Shown here: positions 10,778 through 20,500 of the stretch, one piece after another
Layout of the letters: each line of letters begins with the position of its first letter
How positions within the stretch are numbered: the first letter of the stretch is position 1
NCBI GenBank assembly: GCA_011947345.1
Contig: JAAVTG010000745.1
Span: 1-37,622 of the forward strand
Length of the DNA stretch: 37,622 bases
Direction: 5' to 3'
Source: Phytophthora quininea
Taxonomy: Eukaryota > Oomycota > Peronosporomycetes > Peronosporales > Peronosporaceae
Translations under genes and position numbers: made by a program
The notes under the pieces: generated by a model
The model's input: only the letters and a program-made list of their open reading frames with translations
The model's database searches: none
Told to the model about the DNA's origin: nothing

Positions 10778-11904
10778 ATGGACGCTGCCGATGTTCGTGA
10801 GCTGGCGCAATGCATGAGCGACGACGAGGACCAGCAGCGACTGACGCGGCGCTTCCAAGCTCCTGAAGGTCGACAGGCCGAGAGTTGGGCGCTGCAGTCG
10901 GTCGCAAGTGTATTGCAACGGGTGCAGGACGCTCCAGGCGACGAGTACGACCTGCCATTGCCAATCTGCAGGGTTTCTAGTGCTAAACGCTGTCGTTTCT
11001 TTCAGGGTGACGGTGGAGGAGCTGGTGACGCAGTTGATGCAGCTGCCGAAAGAGGCCAAGGCGCTTCAGCTGGTGCAATTGCTACTGGAGACCCGAGAGG
11101 AGTCGATCCCCAAGCAGGCGGCGCTGGGCATCTGGGGAAGCTCGTGACGGGTAGTCGCAGCAAAGGCCTGAAGAAAGGCAGAGCCAAGAGCGCAGCCAAT
11201 ATTCCCGTCATCCGCAACCGCTTGCTCGAGTCGAAGCGGAAGCAGGCCGAGTGTGATCTCAAACTACTGCAGAATCGGATCGCTTTACTGCAACATGAGG
11301 AGTCGAAAGCTTGGAAGAAGATCGCGCAGACCAAAGACCGAGCGCAGGAGATTCTCGACATGCGTATGGCGAGTGTGCAACGCCGAGAGGAAAAGTCGAT
11401 GCACGCAGTAGAACGAGAACGGGAGTCTCGATCTGTTCAAAAGAAGCAGTACAGTCTCAAGAAGGAGTCGGTCATCAAGAAGAAGCACGCAGCCATCCAA
11501 GTCATCTCTAAGAAGTTCCAAGACGTCGAGCAGGTCAAGACGGAGAGCAAACGACTGAAAGCGGAACGTGAGCGGCTGCAAGTGCAGCAAGTAGAACGAG
11601 CTAGAGCCAAACGACAAGTCATCAGACGCCAGGAAGACGCACTCAAAAGAAGAAGCAATTGGAACGCCAACAAGTCGACCAGGAGGCAGCTCTGCGACTG
11701 ATGAAGAAGGCCATCACGGAAGAGCGACAACTCCGCGAACATCGTCGCAAAGTGCAAGAAATGGAGGAGGCCGAGAGGAACCTCATCCAGAGACTGCAAG
11801 GCACGCAGCTCATCCAACGGGAAGCGTATTCCGTTCTGGAAAACGCACTACTGCGCACAGACTTGAAGCGAGCGCATTCGGTTGCGCCCTTACCTGAGAG
11901 ATGA
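10778..11904 (+). CDS. Coiled-coil protein, function unknown
   Basis: The N-terminus MDAADVRELAQCMSDDED is followed by a probable 61-nt intron (10945-11005, GTACGA...TTTCAG). Splicing joins GDE to VTVEELVTQLMQLP in the correct phase. From about 11150 onward the protein is one long Lys/Glu/Arg/Gln-rich coiled coil with heptad periodicity, ending SVAPLPER. Two breaks lie in homopolymers: G4 at 11134-11137 and A4 at 11645-11648; one extra base in each gives one continuous protein of about 355 aa. The N-terminal helical segment (ALQLVQLLLETREESIP) resembles dimerisation segments of cytoskeletal or ciliary proteins, but I cannot assign a family. Confidence 0.7.
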
Positions 11905-12115
11905 GACCAAACTAACGTGATAATTTACCTGTACTGCAACTACTGTCGCTTCATCTTCACGACAATACTGTAGACCAGTCGCCGCATTACAGAATGATAG
12001 GCGACTCGGATCGTGGACTGAAGATTTTGACAACATTGATGCCTCTCGGCCACGAACAGATAGGATACTTGCTCTGGTTGAGTCACTTTGTAATTCGACG
12101 CCAAGTACTCCACCC

Positions 12116-12573
12116 ATGCTGCTGCGTTCGTTTCAAGTGATGTTGGTGGTGATTCTTCTTGCCAACGTCTTCATGGTGGTGGTGTCAATATCAGATTGAT
12201 CCCCTATCAAAAGAGTGCTTGGGGTGTTAATCTTGACGACGACGAAGCGAGAGGATTATCCGGCCTCGCTCTGAAGGCAAAATGCCGCGTTTGGTTGGTG
12301 AAAGGCAAATCGCCCAACGCGGTTGTGACCAAGTTGGAGGTGCAGGGTATGACACTGACGAACGAGGCTCTCGTGGGTCAAATATGTGCGTAGGTTGCGG
12401 GCTAGGAGCGTCCAGTATCAACGTCTTCAATAAGCTGGCAGACCATCTACCGCACGACAAGCTCGCTGCATTCCTCGTATCGGTGCGTCAGAACCCCCAA
12501 GCTCAAAATCTACGCCAAGGAGCTGCAGGCGACCCAGTTTAATCGCTGGCGACAGAGAATGAAATCACTCTGA
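12116..12573 (+). pseudogene. Decayed RxLR/WY-type effector
   Basis: The ATG at 12116 opens a 27-residue frame with a hydrophobic signal-peptide-like core (MLVVILLANVFMVVV) that ends at TGA 12197. A different frame then shows DDDEARG, reminiscent of an EER motif, followed by WLVKGKSPNAVVTKLEVQG. That segment resembles the W-Y module consensus of Phytophthora effectors (WLxxGKSxDxVFxxLxL). A third frame contains NKLADHLPHDKLAAFLVSV and ends near 12573 with QATQFNRWRQRMKSL. At least three frame changes exist, only one in a C-run, so real decay is likely. The assignment rests on motif resemblance only. Confidence 0.5.
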
Positions 12574-13322
12574 TGCAGGTTCGAGTGGTTTTGAAGTTGC
12601 ATGTCGACGGAAGAGTTCCGACCGAGCTTCGACGCGATCCAGCCTACGGCGTCGAATACGCGAAAGAGTATGTACGTGGCCGACTTCGTCAACACGAACG
12701 GGCTTTAAGGACGAGTTCCAATTGCGCATTCGGCTCAAGTCTCATTCCACTTCAAGTCAGAGATAGCCAACATCTGCGTGTGTGTTTTCGCCAACCGCTT
12801 TCCAGTGCGATTGTTTGCATCGAACAGTCCAAAGTCACAGCATGGGTTTTGTGATTCACAAACGTGAGGATCACACGACCACGTTCGGTAGTTATACAGC
12901 ACTGTTCACTCGAACAGGAAGCCGCGTCAGTGTCGTTCGAGACGAAGTTCGAGGACTGTCGTGTAGTAGTTTCTTGTCGGAACCATTTGCACATCGGCCA
13001 AGTGCATAACAACTACGTTGTCCAATTCGCCAATCTCGAGAGTTCAAGGTCCCAATGCTGGACGACTAATAAAGCTTGAGCCAGCCCAAAGTTTGGGTCG
13101 ACAAATTGCGGCTTTTTGCCGCCAAACACATCGCCAGAGATCAATTGTGTGAGAACCGCTATCGGCACGATCTCGTTTCCGGATCTCCATGATGAATGAC
13201 GCGGATCGGCGGCGTAGGTGGGGGTACCATAAACTGCAAATTGGCGCAAGTGGTCGTGGGGTGATCCCGACCTGCGCCATTAAAAATTTGGCTGGTCAAG
13301 ACTCAAGTTGACAGCAAGAACG
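12574..13322. other. Intergenic region, no gene recognised
   Basis: There are several short overlapping frames on both strands and no conserved motif. Around 13085-13130 there are small inverted repeats (AGCCCAAAGTTTGGGT; GCGGCTTTTTGCCGC). These may be fossils of a transposon end or termination hairpins. I see nothing that supports a gene. Confidence 0.5.
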
Positions 13323-13828
13323 ATGAACAAACAACTCGTCCTGCTGCTCGTGGCGGCTCTGCTAGCCACCACCACCGTCACTGACGCTGCCAACACCAGA
13401 AGTCTGCGGTCTACGGACACCGAGGAAGAGAGAGGTCTCTTCACCAACTTCGCTAACCAACTCGTGGGGCTGTCAACGCAAACGAACAAGTGCACAAGTT
13501 GTCGTCCGAGTTGTCTGGCCTCGTGAAGAACGCCAAGGCCACGATGGATTACAGCTCGGCATTGTCCAAGATCGACGACATTGAAACGAAGATCAAGGCC
13601 GTGGCCGGCATGGATGTTGCATTGGAAAAGGTGCAAAAGACCAAGTTCTACCTCTGGTTCAAGATGGGCAGCGTGCCAGCGGGTGTCACGGCTGCCGAGA
13701 AGTCTACCTACGAGGCATTCGTCTATAATATCAAATTCGTCAAGGCCGCCTGGGTAAAAGAGAAGAATGCGCCGCCGGCGCACATGCCTGTATCGCACAC
13801 TGGCGGGTGGGCTGTTAGCGGTGCCTAG
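13323..13828 (+). CDS. RxLR effector gene 1 (secreted), frame break in G-run
   Basis: The ATG at 13323 starts a signal peptide (MNKQLVLLLVAALLATTTVT DA, cleavage expected after the Ala residues). It is followed by RSLR (RxLR) and EEER (dEER) at about residues 26-39, the host-translocation signature of Phytophthora effectors. The frame breaks in the G4 run at 13466-13469. The downstream frame continues with a helical C-terminal domain (SALSKIDDIETKIKAVAG, KFYLWFKMGSVPAGV) and ends at 13828; total about 168 aa. The break is a one-base slip in a homopolymer, so it may be an error and not an inactivation. From 13521 onward the sequence is almost identical to 34,269 onward. The host target is unknown. 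Confidence 0.75.
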
Positions 13829-14819
13829 AGTTGCTTGTTCTTCCGCTTGCATGTCAATTGACTAATGCACAATATCTTGTCCGAGTAAATGCTGCACCTG
13901 GTTGTGTAAGGTCAATGATTCCGATCAGAGTCCACTTCGCCTGTAACTTTGACGTTGGCGAACGTAACTAACTTACATGTACGAGCTTCTTCCTGCGACC
14001 AGGTCGTGCGGTACCGCGTTTTCGCCACTTCTGCACTTCCCTCCGTCTCAGCAGTGGCTGTTGATACATTTTGTCCACAGTTCTAGGGCCAAAAGAAAAT
14101 GAAAGTTGAAACGAAGTGCGCTGCTAACCAGTCAAGCAAGGTGTCTGATGCGACCTGAGCACGTTCGCTGTTCGTCTGCGCAGAAGGAGTGCGCTTATTG
14201 TGAGGCTACAGTTGACGGTGTCTCCTGCATCGGATCAGAATCATTAGTCGATTAGCTTCCAGTAGCTAACCAGCCATGAAAATCCACTTCATTCTGCTTC
14301 TTGTGCACTGAGAACACCTCCGTGGCGGTCTATGAAAGCACTGTGTTGTTTGCAAAACACCGTGTACAGTCTGGTCACCACCACTTCAGTATGACCAGAC
14401 CCTGACAACTTCTCGTCGATGCTGTTGCTCGTAGCATAGCTAGACTGTAAGGCAAACACTACAACCCGCGTGTTGGAAAATTATTCACGGAAAGTAAACT
14501 CGTTGAGTACAGTGTGTATCTCTACAGTTGAGTCTTCTCGATTGACGTTTACGGCGATACAGGTTGCAGTGCTCAATCAGTGAAAACGTCCAGTCAGCAA
14601 CTGCGACGGGCTGCCACGCCAAATCTGTGCATAACTTGAGCTTACGCCTTCTTGCTGCACAGCTTCACCAGATCGACTTGCAGTGTCCGTATCTGATCTT
14701 CGAAATGATGTCAAACCAGGATCGGCATTCGCTCTAATGTACGCGACGACCGCTGGTCATTGACTACCGTCGAAACAGAAGCCATTCTTCAATTTGCCAA
14801 GTCCTCAGTAGCCGCAGCA
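13829..14819. other. Effector intergenic spacer, copy 1
   Basis: About 990 nt separate RxLR gene 1 from RxLR gene 2, and the segment is repeated at 34,565-35,563 with almost no differences. I find no coding frame with recognisable content. It presumably contains the RxLR gene 2 promoter. A small inverted repeat CTGGTC...GACCAG lies near 14,373-14,400. Confidence 0.7.
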
Positions 14820-15004
14820 ATGAGTCGACTGTTTCTGCTGTTTATCGCAGCTCTGCTTGCCACCACCACCATCACTGACGCTGCCAGAAGTCTGCGGTCC
14901 ACCGACACCACAACCACCGACGAAGAGCGGGGAGTCTTCTCAGACTTCGCTGCTCCCCTCGTGGCGTTGGTCAAATCAAACGAAGAATTGCATCCATTGG
15001 CGTC
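14820..15004 (+). pseudogene. RxLR effector gene 2, 5' half, interrupted by the element
   Basis: The ATG at 14820 gives a signal peptide (MSRLFLLFIAALLATTTIT) followed by RSLR and DEER. It is clearly paralogous to gene 1. The homologous protein stops exactly at the left end of the Maverick element. The frame itself runs on through the terminal repeat to 15257, adding about 84 unrelated residues, so a chimeric secreted peptide could be made. The matching 3' half lies 19.2 kb away at 34,249-34,564. If the element and one copy of GGCGTC are removed on paper, the two halves are in the same reading frame. This shows that the insertion hit a coding effector gene. Confidence 0.9.
14999..15004. repeat. 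Target-site duplication GGCGTC, left
   Basis: Bases 14999-15004 (GGCGTC) directly precede the element terminus AGTAGTAACTACT, and the same six bases follow the right terminus at 34249-34254. A 6-bp duplication is the hallmark of Maverick/Polinton integration. Confidence 0.9.
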
Positions 15005-15165
15005 AGTAGTAACTACTAGAGCAGGACTCCGCCAGTTTTTTCCTTCCCGTAATTTACCAGCGAGAGTAGGTTTAAAGCTTCCTGAATGTCAACCGTTGAG
15101 AACAGCGACAACACCGCTAAAATGGTGTCTGGTGCGAAGGAGGTTTCCTCCACATGTCCAAGCAC
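15005..15165 (+). repeat. Left terminal inverted repeat
   Basis: The segment starts AGTAGTAACTACT and aligns with the reverse complement of 34090-34248. The first 13 bases are identical. Longer shared blocks include CAGTTTTTTCCT, CCGTAATTTACCA, CGAGAGTAGG, TAAAGCTTC and TGGTGCGAAGGAGG. I estimate 65-75% identity by eye. The first 13 bases are themselves a near-palindrome (AGTAGT-A-ACTACT), so each terminus could fold back. Confidence 0.85.
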
Positions 15166-15314
15166 CGCAAATACCAACTCAGGGATTACAAGCAAAAGGA
15201 AGTTTCCGCACTGCCTCGTCATTGGTTAAAAATCTGACACACCTTTGTCCCGCTTAAATACGAACCGAGATTCTCCCTTCTTCCACATTCCAGAATTCGC
15301 CGGCTCAAGAGGAG

Positions 15315-17111
15315 ATGGTGAAGCTCTTCTGTGCGATCGTTGGGAAGGCGGGCAGCGTGTTTGAGGTGGATATCGACGATGGCGCGTCGGTTGCTGCGTT
15401 GAAGGATGCGATCAAGGGGAAGAATGAAGACATCCAGTGTCCTGCACGTGAGCTGCAGCTCTTCCTGGCGAAGCAGCCCGTCAAAGATGAGGGCGGCAAA
15501 GAGGTCGTCCCTGTTTACCGCCCTTCTGCGGAGGAAATGAAGGAGGAAAGTCTCAAGTGGCTCCCAGACGAACATCGGGCTGCTCTGAAGCTGGTGAAAG
15601 GAGAATCCGATGACTACATCAATGCGCTGACGGCCGGAGAACCGATTCTGGGCTCAAAGACCTTAACAACGTGGTTCTACACGAAGAACAACATGGAGCT
15701 TCCATCCATTGAGCAAGTTCACGTGCTGGTGGTGGTTCCGGATCAGCAGTCGGTTTCTGCTGTGGCGGCCGTTTCGATCAAGAAGAGAAAGCTTGCTGAA
15801 ATTAGCGACTTGATTACACCATCTTCTTTCGCAAAATGTAAGGAGTGGCAGTTGGGTGAAATGGTTGAAGAAACTCAATGGCCAGATTGAGTGTCATCGC
15901 GTTGAACGTTCTGACGACGAAACGCCGATTCCGGTTGTGCTCCTAAACAAAACGTTTGCAAGATTTGAGGAAAACTGCAAGGTGATCAAGTTTAGTCAGA
16001 ACGACTGTGAATTTGTGAGCAAGTTGTGCCATGGCTTGTCCACTCCATACGACAGCGAAGCAACATTTGCAGAGAAAGCGCGGCAATTGCTAACAGCATA
16101 CCTGCTCGGTGACAATCCAGTATCGACGATCACCCCGGCAACTGTTAATGGCTCAGTGTCAGATGGTTCCTATCGTTTTGGAGAGACACTGCTACTTAAT
16201 TTGGAATGTAAACTCCAAAAAGGAGACGGTGGTGGAGATCCGACAATGCAGAACGTTGCATACTACATTAAGAACTTGCCATTCGTGATCGACCGTCAAT
16301 TTCCATGTTTCTTGGTGGATATCTGCGGACCGTTCATGAGTGTGTTTGGAATTGTAAACACGAGCGACGAAGATGCGATTTGCGAGCCTCTAGTCATGAG
16401 CTTCCCGCTACTTTTTTCGACAACGAGTGGTTGATGGTATCGTTGGCACGTATGTGCGCATCCTTGAAGGCTGCTGTCCAGGAGCTGACGAATTTGTGCT
16501 ACGAGCTCAGTGCTAGTCGTCAAAACCGTGCGTTTGGTCTGCATTCAACTACTCTCGATCGACTAAGATTCCCATATAAAGATTCTGTCGAACGCAACGG
16601 CGCGGACATCTCATTTCAGTATTTGGAAGTGGTGCAGCGGTTTGTTTTCAAGGGGCATCACGCTGGAAATAACGTTATCATCAAGTTCGCCAAGCGGTAC
16701 GGGAGGGAAGTCCATGATTATTGTTCAAGCGCTGGATTTGCTCCCAAACTGCTGTTCTGCGAATTTTTACCTAATGGTTGGGTATTCGTCGTTATGGAGC
16801 AACTTCCATTGTGTCCCCTTCGTCAGGCCAATGGCATGATAGTTCGTGATCAACTGCTGAAGATCGAAAGCACTCTAAAAGATGGATCTTTCGTCCATGG
16901 TGATCTTCGGGAGCATAACGTGATGTGGGATTCCAGTAAGAACCGAGTCGTGTTGATCGATTTCGATTGGTCAGGAAGGGATGGTGTCGATACGTATCCA
17001 CCATTTATGAATGCTGAAATAGCATGGCCACCAGGAGCAGTGTGTGGCGAGCCGCTTCGAGTTGCCCATGATGCGTATTGGATTGCTTCGATAGCTGCCC
17101 GATTGACGTAA
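15315..17111 (+). CDS. Crinkler (CRN) effector with kinase-like C-terminal domain, copy A
   Basis: The ATG at 15315 starts the CRN header [20 protein letters not shown] with the LFLAK motif (LQLFLAK, about residue 51). Next comes the DWL-type region with [20 protein letters not shown], then the HVLVVVP motif, where the effector domain recombines onto the header, and a basic nuclear-localisation-like KKRK. The C-terminal part resembles the D2/CRN8 kinase-like domain: [20 protein letters not shown], the catalytic loop HGDLREHN and DFDW in place of DFG. Frame breaks: one near 15865-15873, shared with copy B, and one at the T-run 16412-16417 (six T here, five in copy B; seven fits the frame). CRNs are secreted effectors that act in the host nucleus. 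The gene lies inside the Maverick, 150 nt from the left repeat, with GC-rich host-like composition. Confidence 0.88.
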
Positions 17112-17183
17112 GGCGAAACTTTAAATTTATCGAGTATTCAATTACTTTTATTCCTGATAAGTATAAAGTTATAATATACAAAG

Positions 17184-17423
17184 ATGGCGGCATACTCACC
17201 TGAGCAATACCTAGCTAACAAGGAGCGCATTAATGCAGCGCAGAAGCGCTACTACCAGCGCACACGCGAAGCGCGCTTGTCCTACCAAAAGAGCTACGAC
17301 GATAACAATCGAGAGCAGATTCGTGCTCGCAAGAGGAATACGAAAACCGAACCTAATACCACTGAAACCGAACCTAAGCAATTAATTAATTTTTTCAGAG
17401 ATAAAAAGTCGCCAGTGATATAG
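17184..17423 (+). CDS. Small basic protein, first gene of the viral block
   Basis: A 79-aa protein dominated by Lys/Arg/Tyr/Asn repeats of the type YQRTREARLSYQKSY and NREQIRARKR. Similar highly charged NKExIxxxxKxYY repeats occur in small proteins of many polinton-like and giant viruses, and have been likened to nucleic-acid-binding or virion basic proteins. The TATAATATAC box lies 9 nt before the ATG. It is the first gene after the CRN (72 nt gap), where base composition turns AT-rich. The function is inferred weakly. Confidence 0.6.
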   Translation: MAAYSPEQYLANKERINAAQKRYYQRTREARLSYQKSYDDNNREQIRARKRNTKTEPNTTETEPKQLINFFRDKKSPVI

Positions 17424-17519
17424 ACTAACATCAAGAATATAAAGTCGATCCTGATACAAAATCTGAATAATATAAAGTCGATCCACGGGAAAAAATATAG
17501 TTAGAGAGATATACCGACA
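17424..17519 (+). promoter_or_regulatory. PolB upstream region with 16-bp direct repeat
   Basis: AATATAAAGTCGATCC occurs twice, at 17436-17451 and 17469-17484 (33-nt spacing, about three helical turns). A partial third (ATAAAAAGTCGCC) lies at 17401-17413 in the end of the preceding gene. TATAG and GATATACC boxes follow at 17497 and 17509, just before the PolB ATG. This is a candidate early promoter or a replication-protein site. Confidence 0.5.
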
Positions 17520-20500
17520 ATGTTTGCATACGAGCTTGAGGGTTTAAAAAGATTACATATTCGTGCTATTAAATGGGGTAGCACCTACCGCGTTTTGGTT
17601 CGCGGCAAAACCGGTAAGATGGTTTATGTCAGCAACCTATCGCGCCCCAGCAACTTAAAGCTTGTTGCAAAGCAGTACAAGGTCAGTCTTGATAATTTGA
17701 AGAAGCACCTGTCTTCAGACTATAAGACTGACCCTCATTATCGTTTTTACAAGGGCAACCACATCGAATCTCACCTATATGAGGGAATCCAACGTGGTGA
17801 GTTCTACGATAAGCTTGAGAACGTTCTAGAGAGCCAGAAAAGTGCCTACAAGGTAAATATTGCTCTCGGATATGATCTCATCAGCAAAACCGATGATTCT
17901 GATACTAGATATTACCACCCGAATCTAAGCAATACCTCAGTATTCGACACTCCTGTTGCTATCAATAGCAGGAGCGATGTTCGTAAGGTGATTTCAGAGA
18001 TTCGATCTATGGAGATGGCTGACAAGCTCAACTATCCTAGTTCTGGATATCAGGTCAAGGCTATCACTGGGTTCAAGATTTATCTATATCATCGCGAGCA
18101 TGCCTTGGGGGATAGCGAAGCAGTCATCCCGAAGATTATTCGAGATAACAAGAGTGTTATCAACTTCCCCAAGACCAACAACAAATGCGTTTTCCACTGC
18201 ATCGCCTTTCACAAGCATAACGATCCCAAAAGGATCCACGAAAGATTCAGTCGTTGGTGAAGGAGGCTTTCAAGCAATACTGTGCATTCAAGGGTATTAC
18301 CTATACCCTAGGTCTGTACCGAACCTTCAAGCCTATTGATATTCTTCAGTTCGATGAGCTCGAGGAGTGCTTCCAGGTTAGTATCAATGTGTTTACAATG
18401 GATATTGACTCTGGAAAGGTTGACTGCATTCGACGCTCCGACAAGGAGTACGAATCAATCAATATTCTTTCGCATGCGAACCATGCCCTCTACATTAAGA
18501 ATATTGACATGCTCCAGCGCAAATACCAATGCGTGAAGTGTGGTATGGTCTTCGCCAGCTCAGAGAGGCTTAAAAACCATACCAAAAATAAATGCGAGCT
18601 TGTCAACGTAGAGTCATTCCCAGCGGGGCCAACGATCTACCAGCCTCCTCCGAATACTATTCGCTCGATGCTAAATAAGTACTCGATCAAGAATGTTGAC
18701 CAATACCTCGATCACTTCATCGTCTATGACTTTGAGGCTATCCTAAAGCCTACTGCTACCAAGCATGGGGAGAATACTGTCTTCGTGAATGAACATATTC
18801 CCGTGTCGGTATCAGTGGCGGATAGTTTAACTGAGGAGGTTCGTTGCTTTGTGAACGATGATCCCAAAGCTCTTCTCAAGGAAATGTTCGACTACATCGA
18901 ATATGTTGGTGAGAAGATTCAAAGATACAACGTTTCCAAATATGAAGTTTTGCTTCGAAGATTATCGACGCTCATGGGCTTAGCGGCATGGAAATTCAGG
19001 GAGCCAGACTTGGTATTAAGTATACCATGGTTGATATCAATGATTGGATTAAGGCTGGTGATTACGCTAGCTTCTTCGATTTCCATAGCAAGCTTGGCTT
19101 CGGTAAGCAGCGATCTGATTATAAAAATCAAGGAGTCTATTGACCAGGTACCAGTTCTTGGATTCAATTCTGGCAGATATGACATCAACCTAATCAAAAG
19201 CGACTTGTTCGCTGTGATTGGTGCAGACAGCATCAAATCAGTCATCAAAAACCCTTCATATATGTGCATTGCCACATCGGATATGAAGATGCTTGATATT
19301 AGCAATTATGTACCTGCTGGTACAAGCTATGATAAGTACCTTACAACCTATCTAGGTGGGTGTAAGTGTGATGATAAAATTCGATGCGTCTGTGGGTTAG
19401 GAAAGGCATTTTCCCATACGAGTATATTACTTCATTCAGTGTACTCAGTGAGACGAATATTCCTCCTAAGTCAGCCTTCGATAGCAAGCTCCGAGATACT
19501 AGCATCAGTGATGATGATTACAAGCGAGTTCAGTTTGTCTGGGAGCACTACCAGATGAAGTCGATCAGAGATCTATTGGTTTGGTACAACAATCTCGATG
19601 TAGTTCCTTTCATCAAGGCTATCAAGGCCCAACGCGAACTATTCAAACGATTCAATCTCGATATGTTTACAGATGGTGTATCATTACCAGGTCTATCGGA
19701 GAAAGTTATGTATCAGACTTGCTTTAGCAACCTAGAACGTCCTAGCAAGAAGCCCGCCCCAGCATTTAGATTTCCAGCTAAACGTATGAGTGGGTATAAG
19801 AGCCAGGATGCGGATGCTGACCGTGAGTTCGACATGACTCTAAAGCATCTCGACAAGCTTCTACATCAGCAAAAGTATCTGTGTGGCTTATGCTACAAAC
19901 AACTAACTGCTGAGACAGCTTCTGCGGACAGAATCAACAACAAACTTGGTCATATCGATGGAAACATCCTGATCAGCTGCATTGATTGCAACGTTGCTCG
20001 TAAGAATATGTCGTTGAAGGGGTTTCGATACCAAAAGTTGCTTCAGTTCAACTCAGACAAGCTAGTCTACAGCATCGATAAGGAGGAGAAGGAAATATAC
20101 TCCAAAATGAAGGCTAACATTGCGGGCGGACCATCCATTATTTTCAACAGATACGCCAAGCGCAACGAGACTAAGATTCGAGGTGGTAAAATCTGCAAGA
20201 AAATTATTGGATATGACGCTAATGCTCTGTATCTGTGGGCTCTTGGAAACGAGATGCCTTGCGGACGGTTAACTACTATCGATACGTATCCAACCATCGT
20301 AGACGACATCAAGGCTGATAAAATCTTCGGCTTCCTCGAGTGTGATATCAGAACTCCTGACCACTTGAAAGACTATTTCAGCGAGATGACTCCGATTTTC
20401 AAGAATATTGAAATCGATTGCACCAACCAGAATGTGATCGGTAAGCATATGCACGAGTATAACGAGGCGCGTAAGCAAAGTCGTGCTAAACCAGCTCGAA

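Larger units (their letters stand above)
13521..16886 (+). repeat. Tandem duplication unit, first copy (visible part)
   Basis: Bases 13,521-16,886 are nearly identical to 34,269-37,622: the RxLR 3' half, the spacer of about 1 kb, the RxLR 5' half, the left end of the mobile element and most of the CRN. The offset changes only from 20,748 to 20,736, which means scattered 1-3-nt indels, most of them in homopolymers. The repeat continues beyond the window, so only the start of copy 2 can be compared. Confidence 0.95.

Noticed and set aside
10971..11005. Short 35-nt intron at GTTTCTAG in the coiled-coil gene
   Set aside because: Too short and out of phase; donor GTACGA at 10945 gives a 61-nt intron in phase.
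16500..17111. An independent protein kinase gene downstream of the CRN
   Set aside because: Frame continuity across the T-run and the kinase-like C-terminus known in CRN effectors make it the CRN's own domain.
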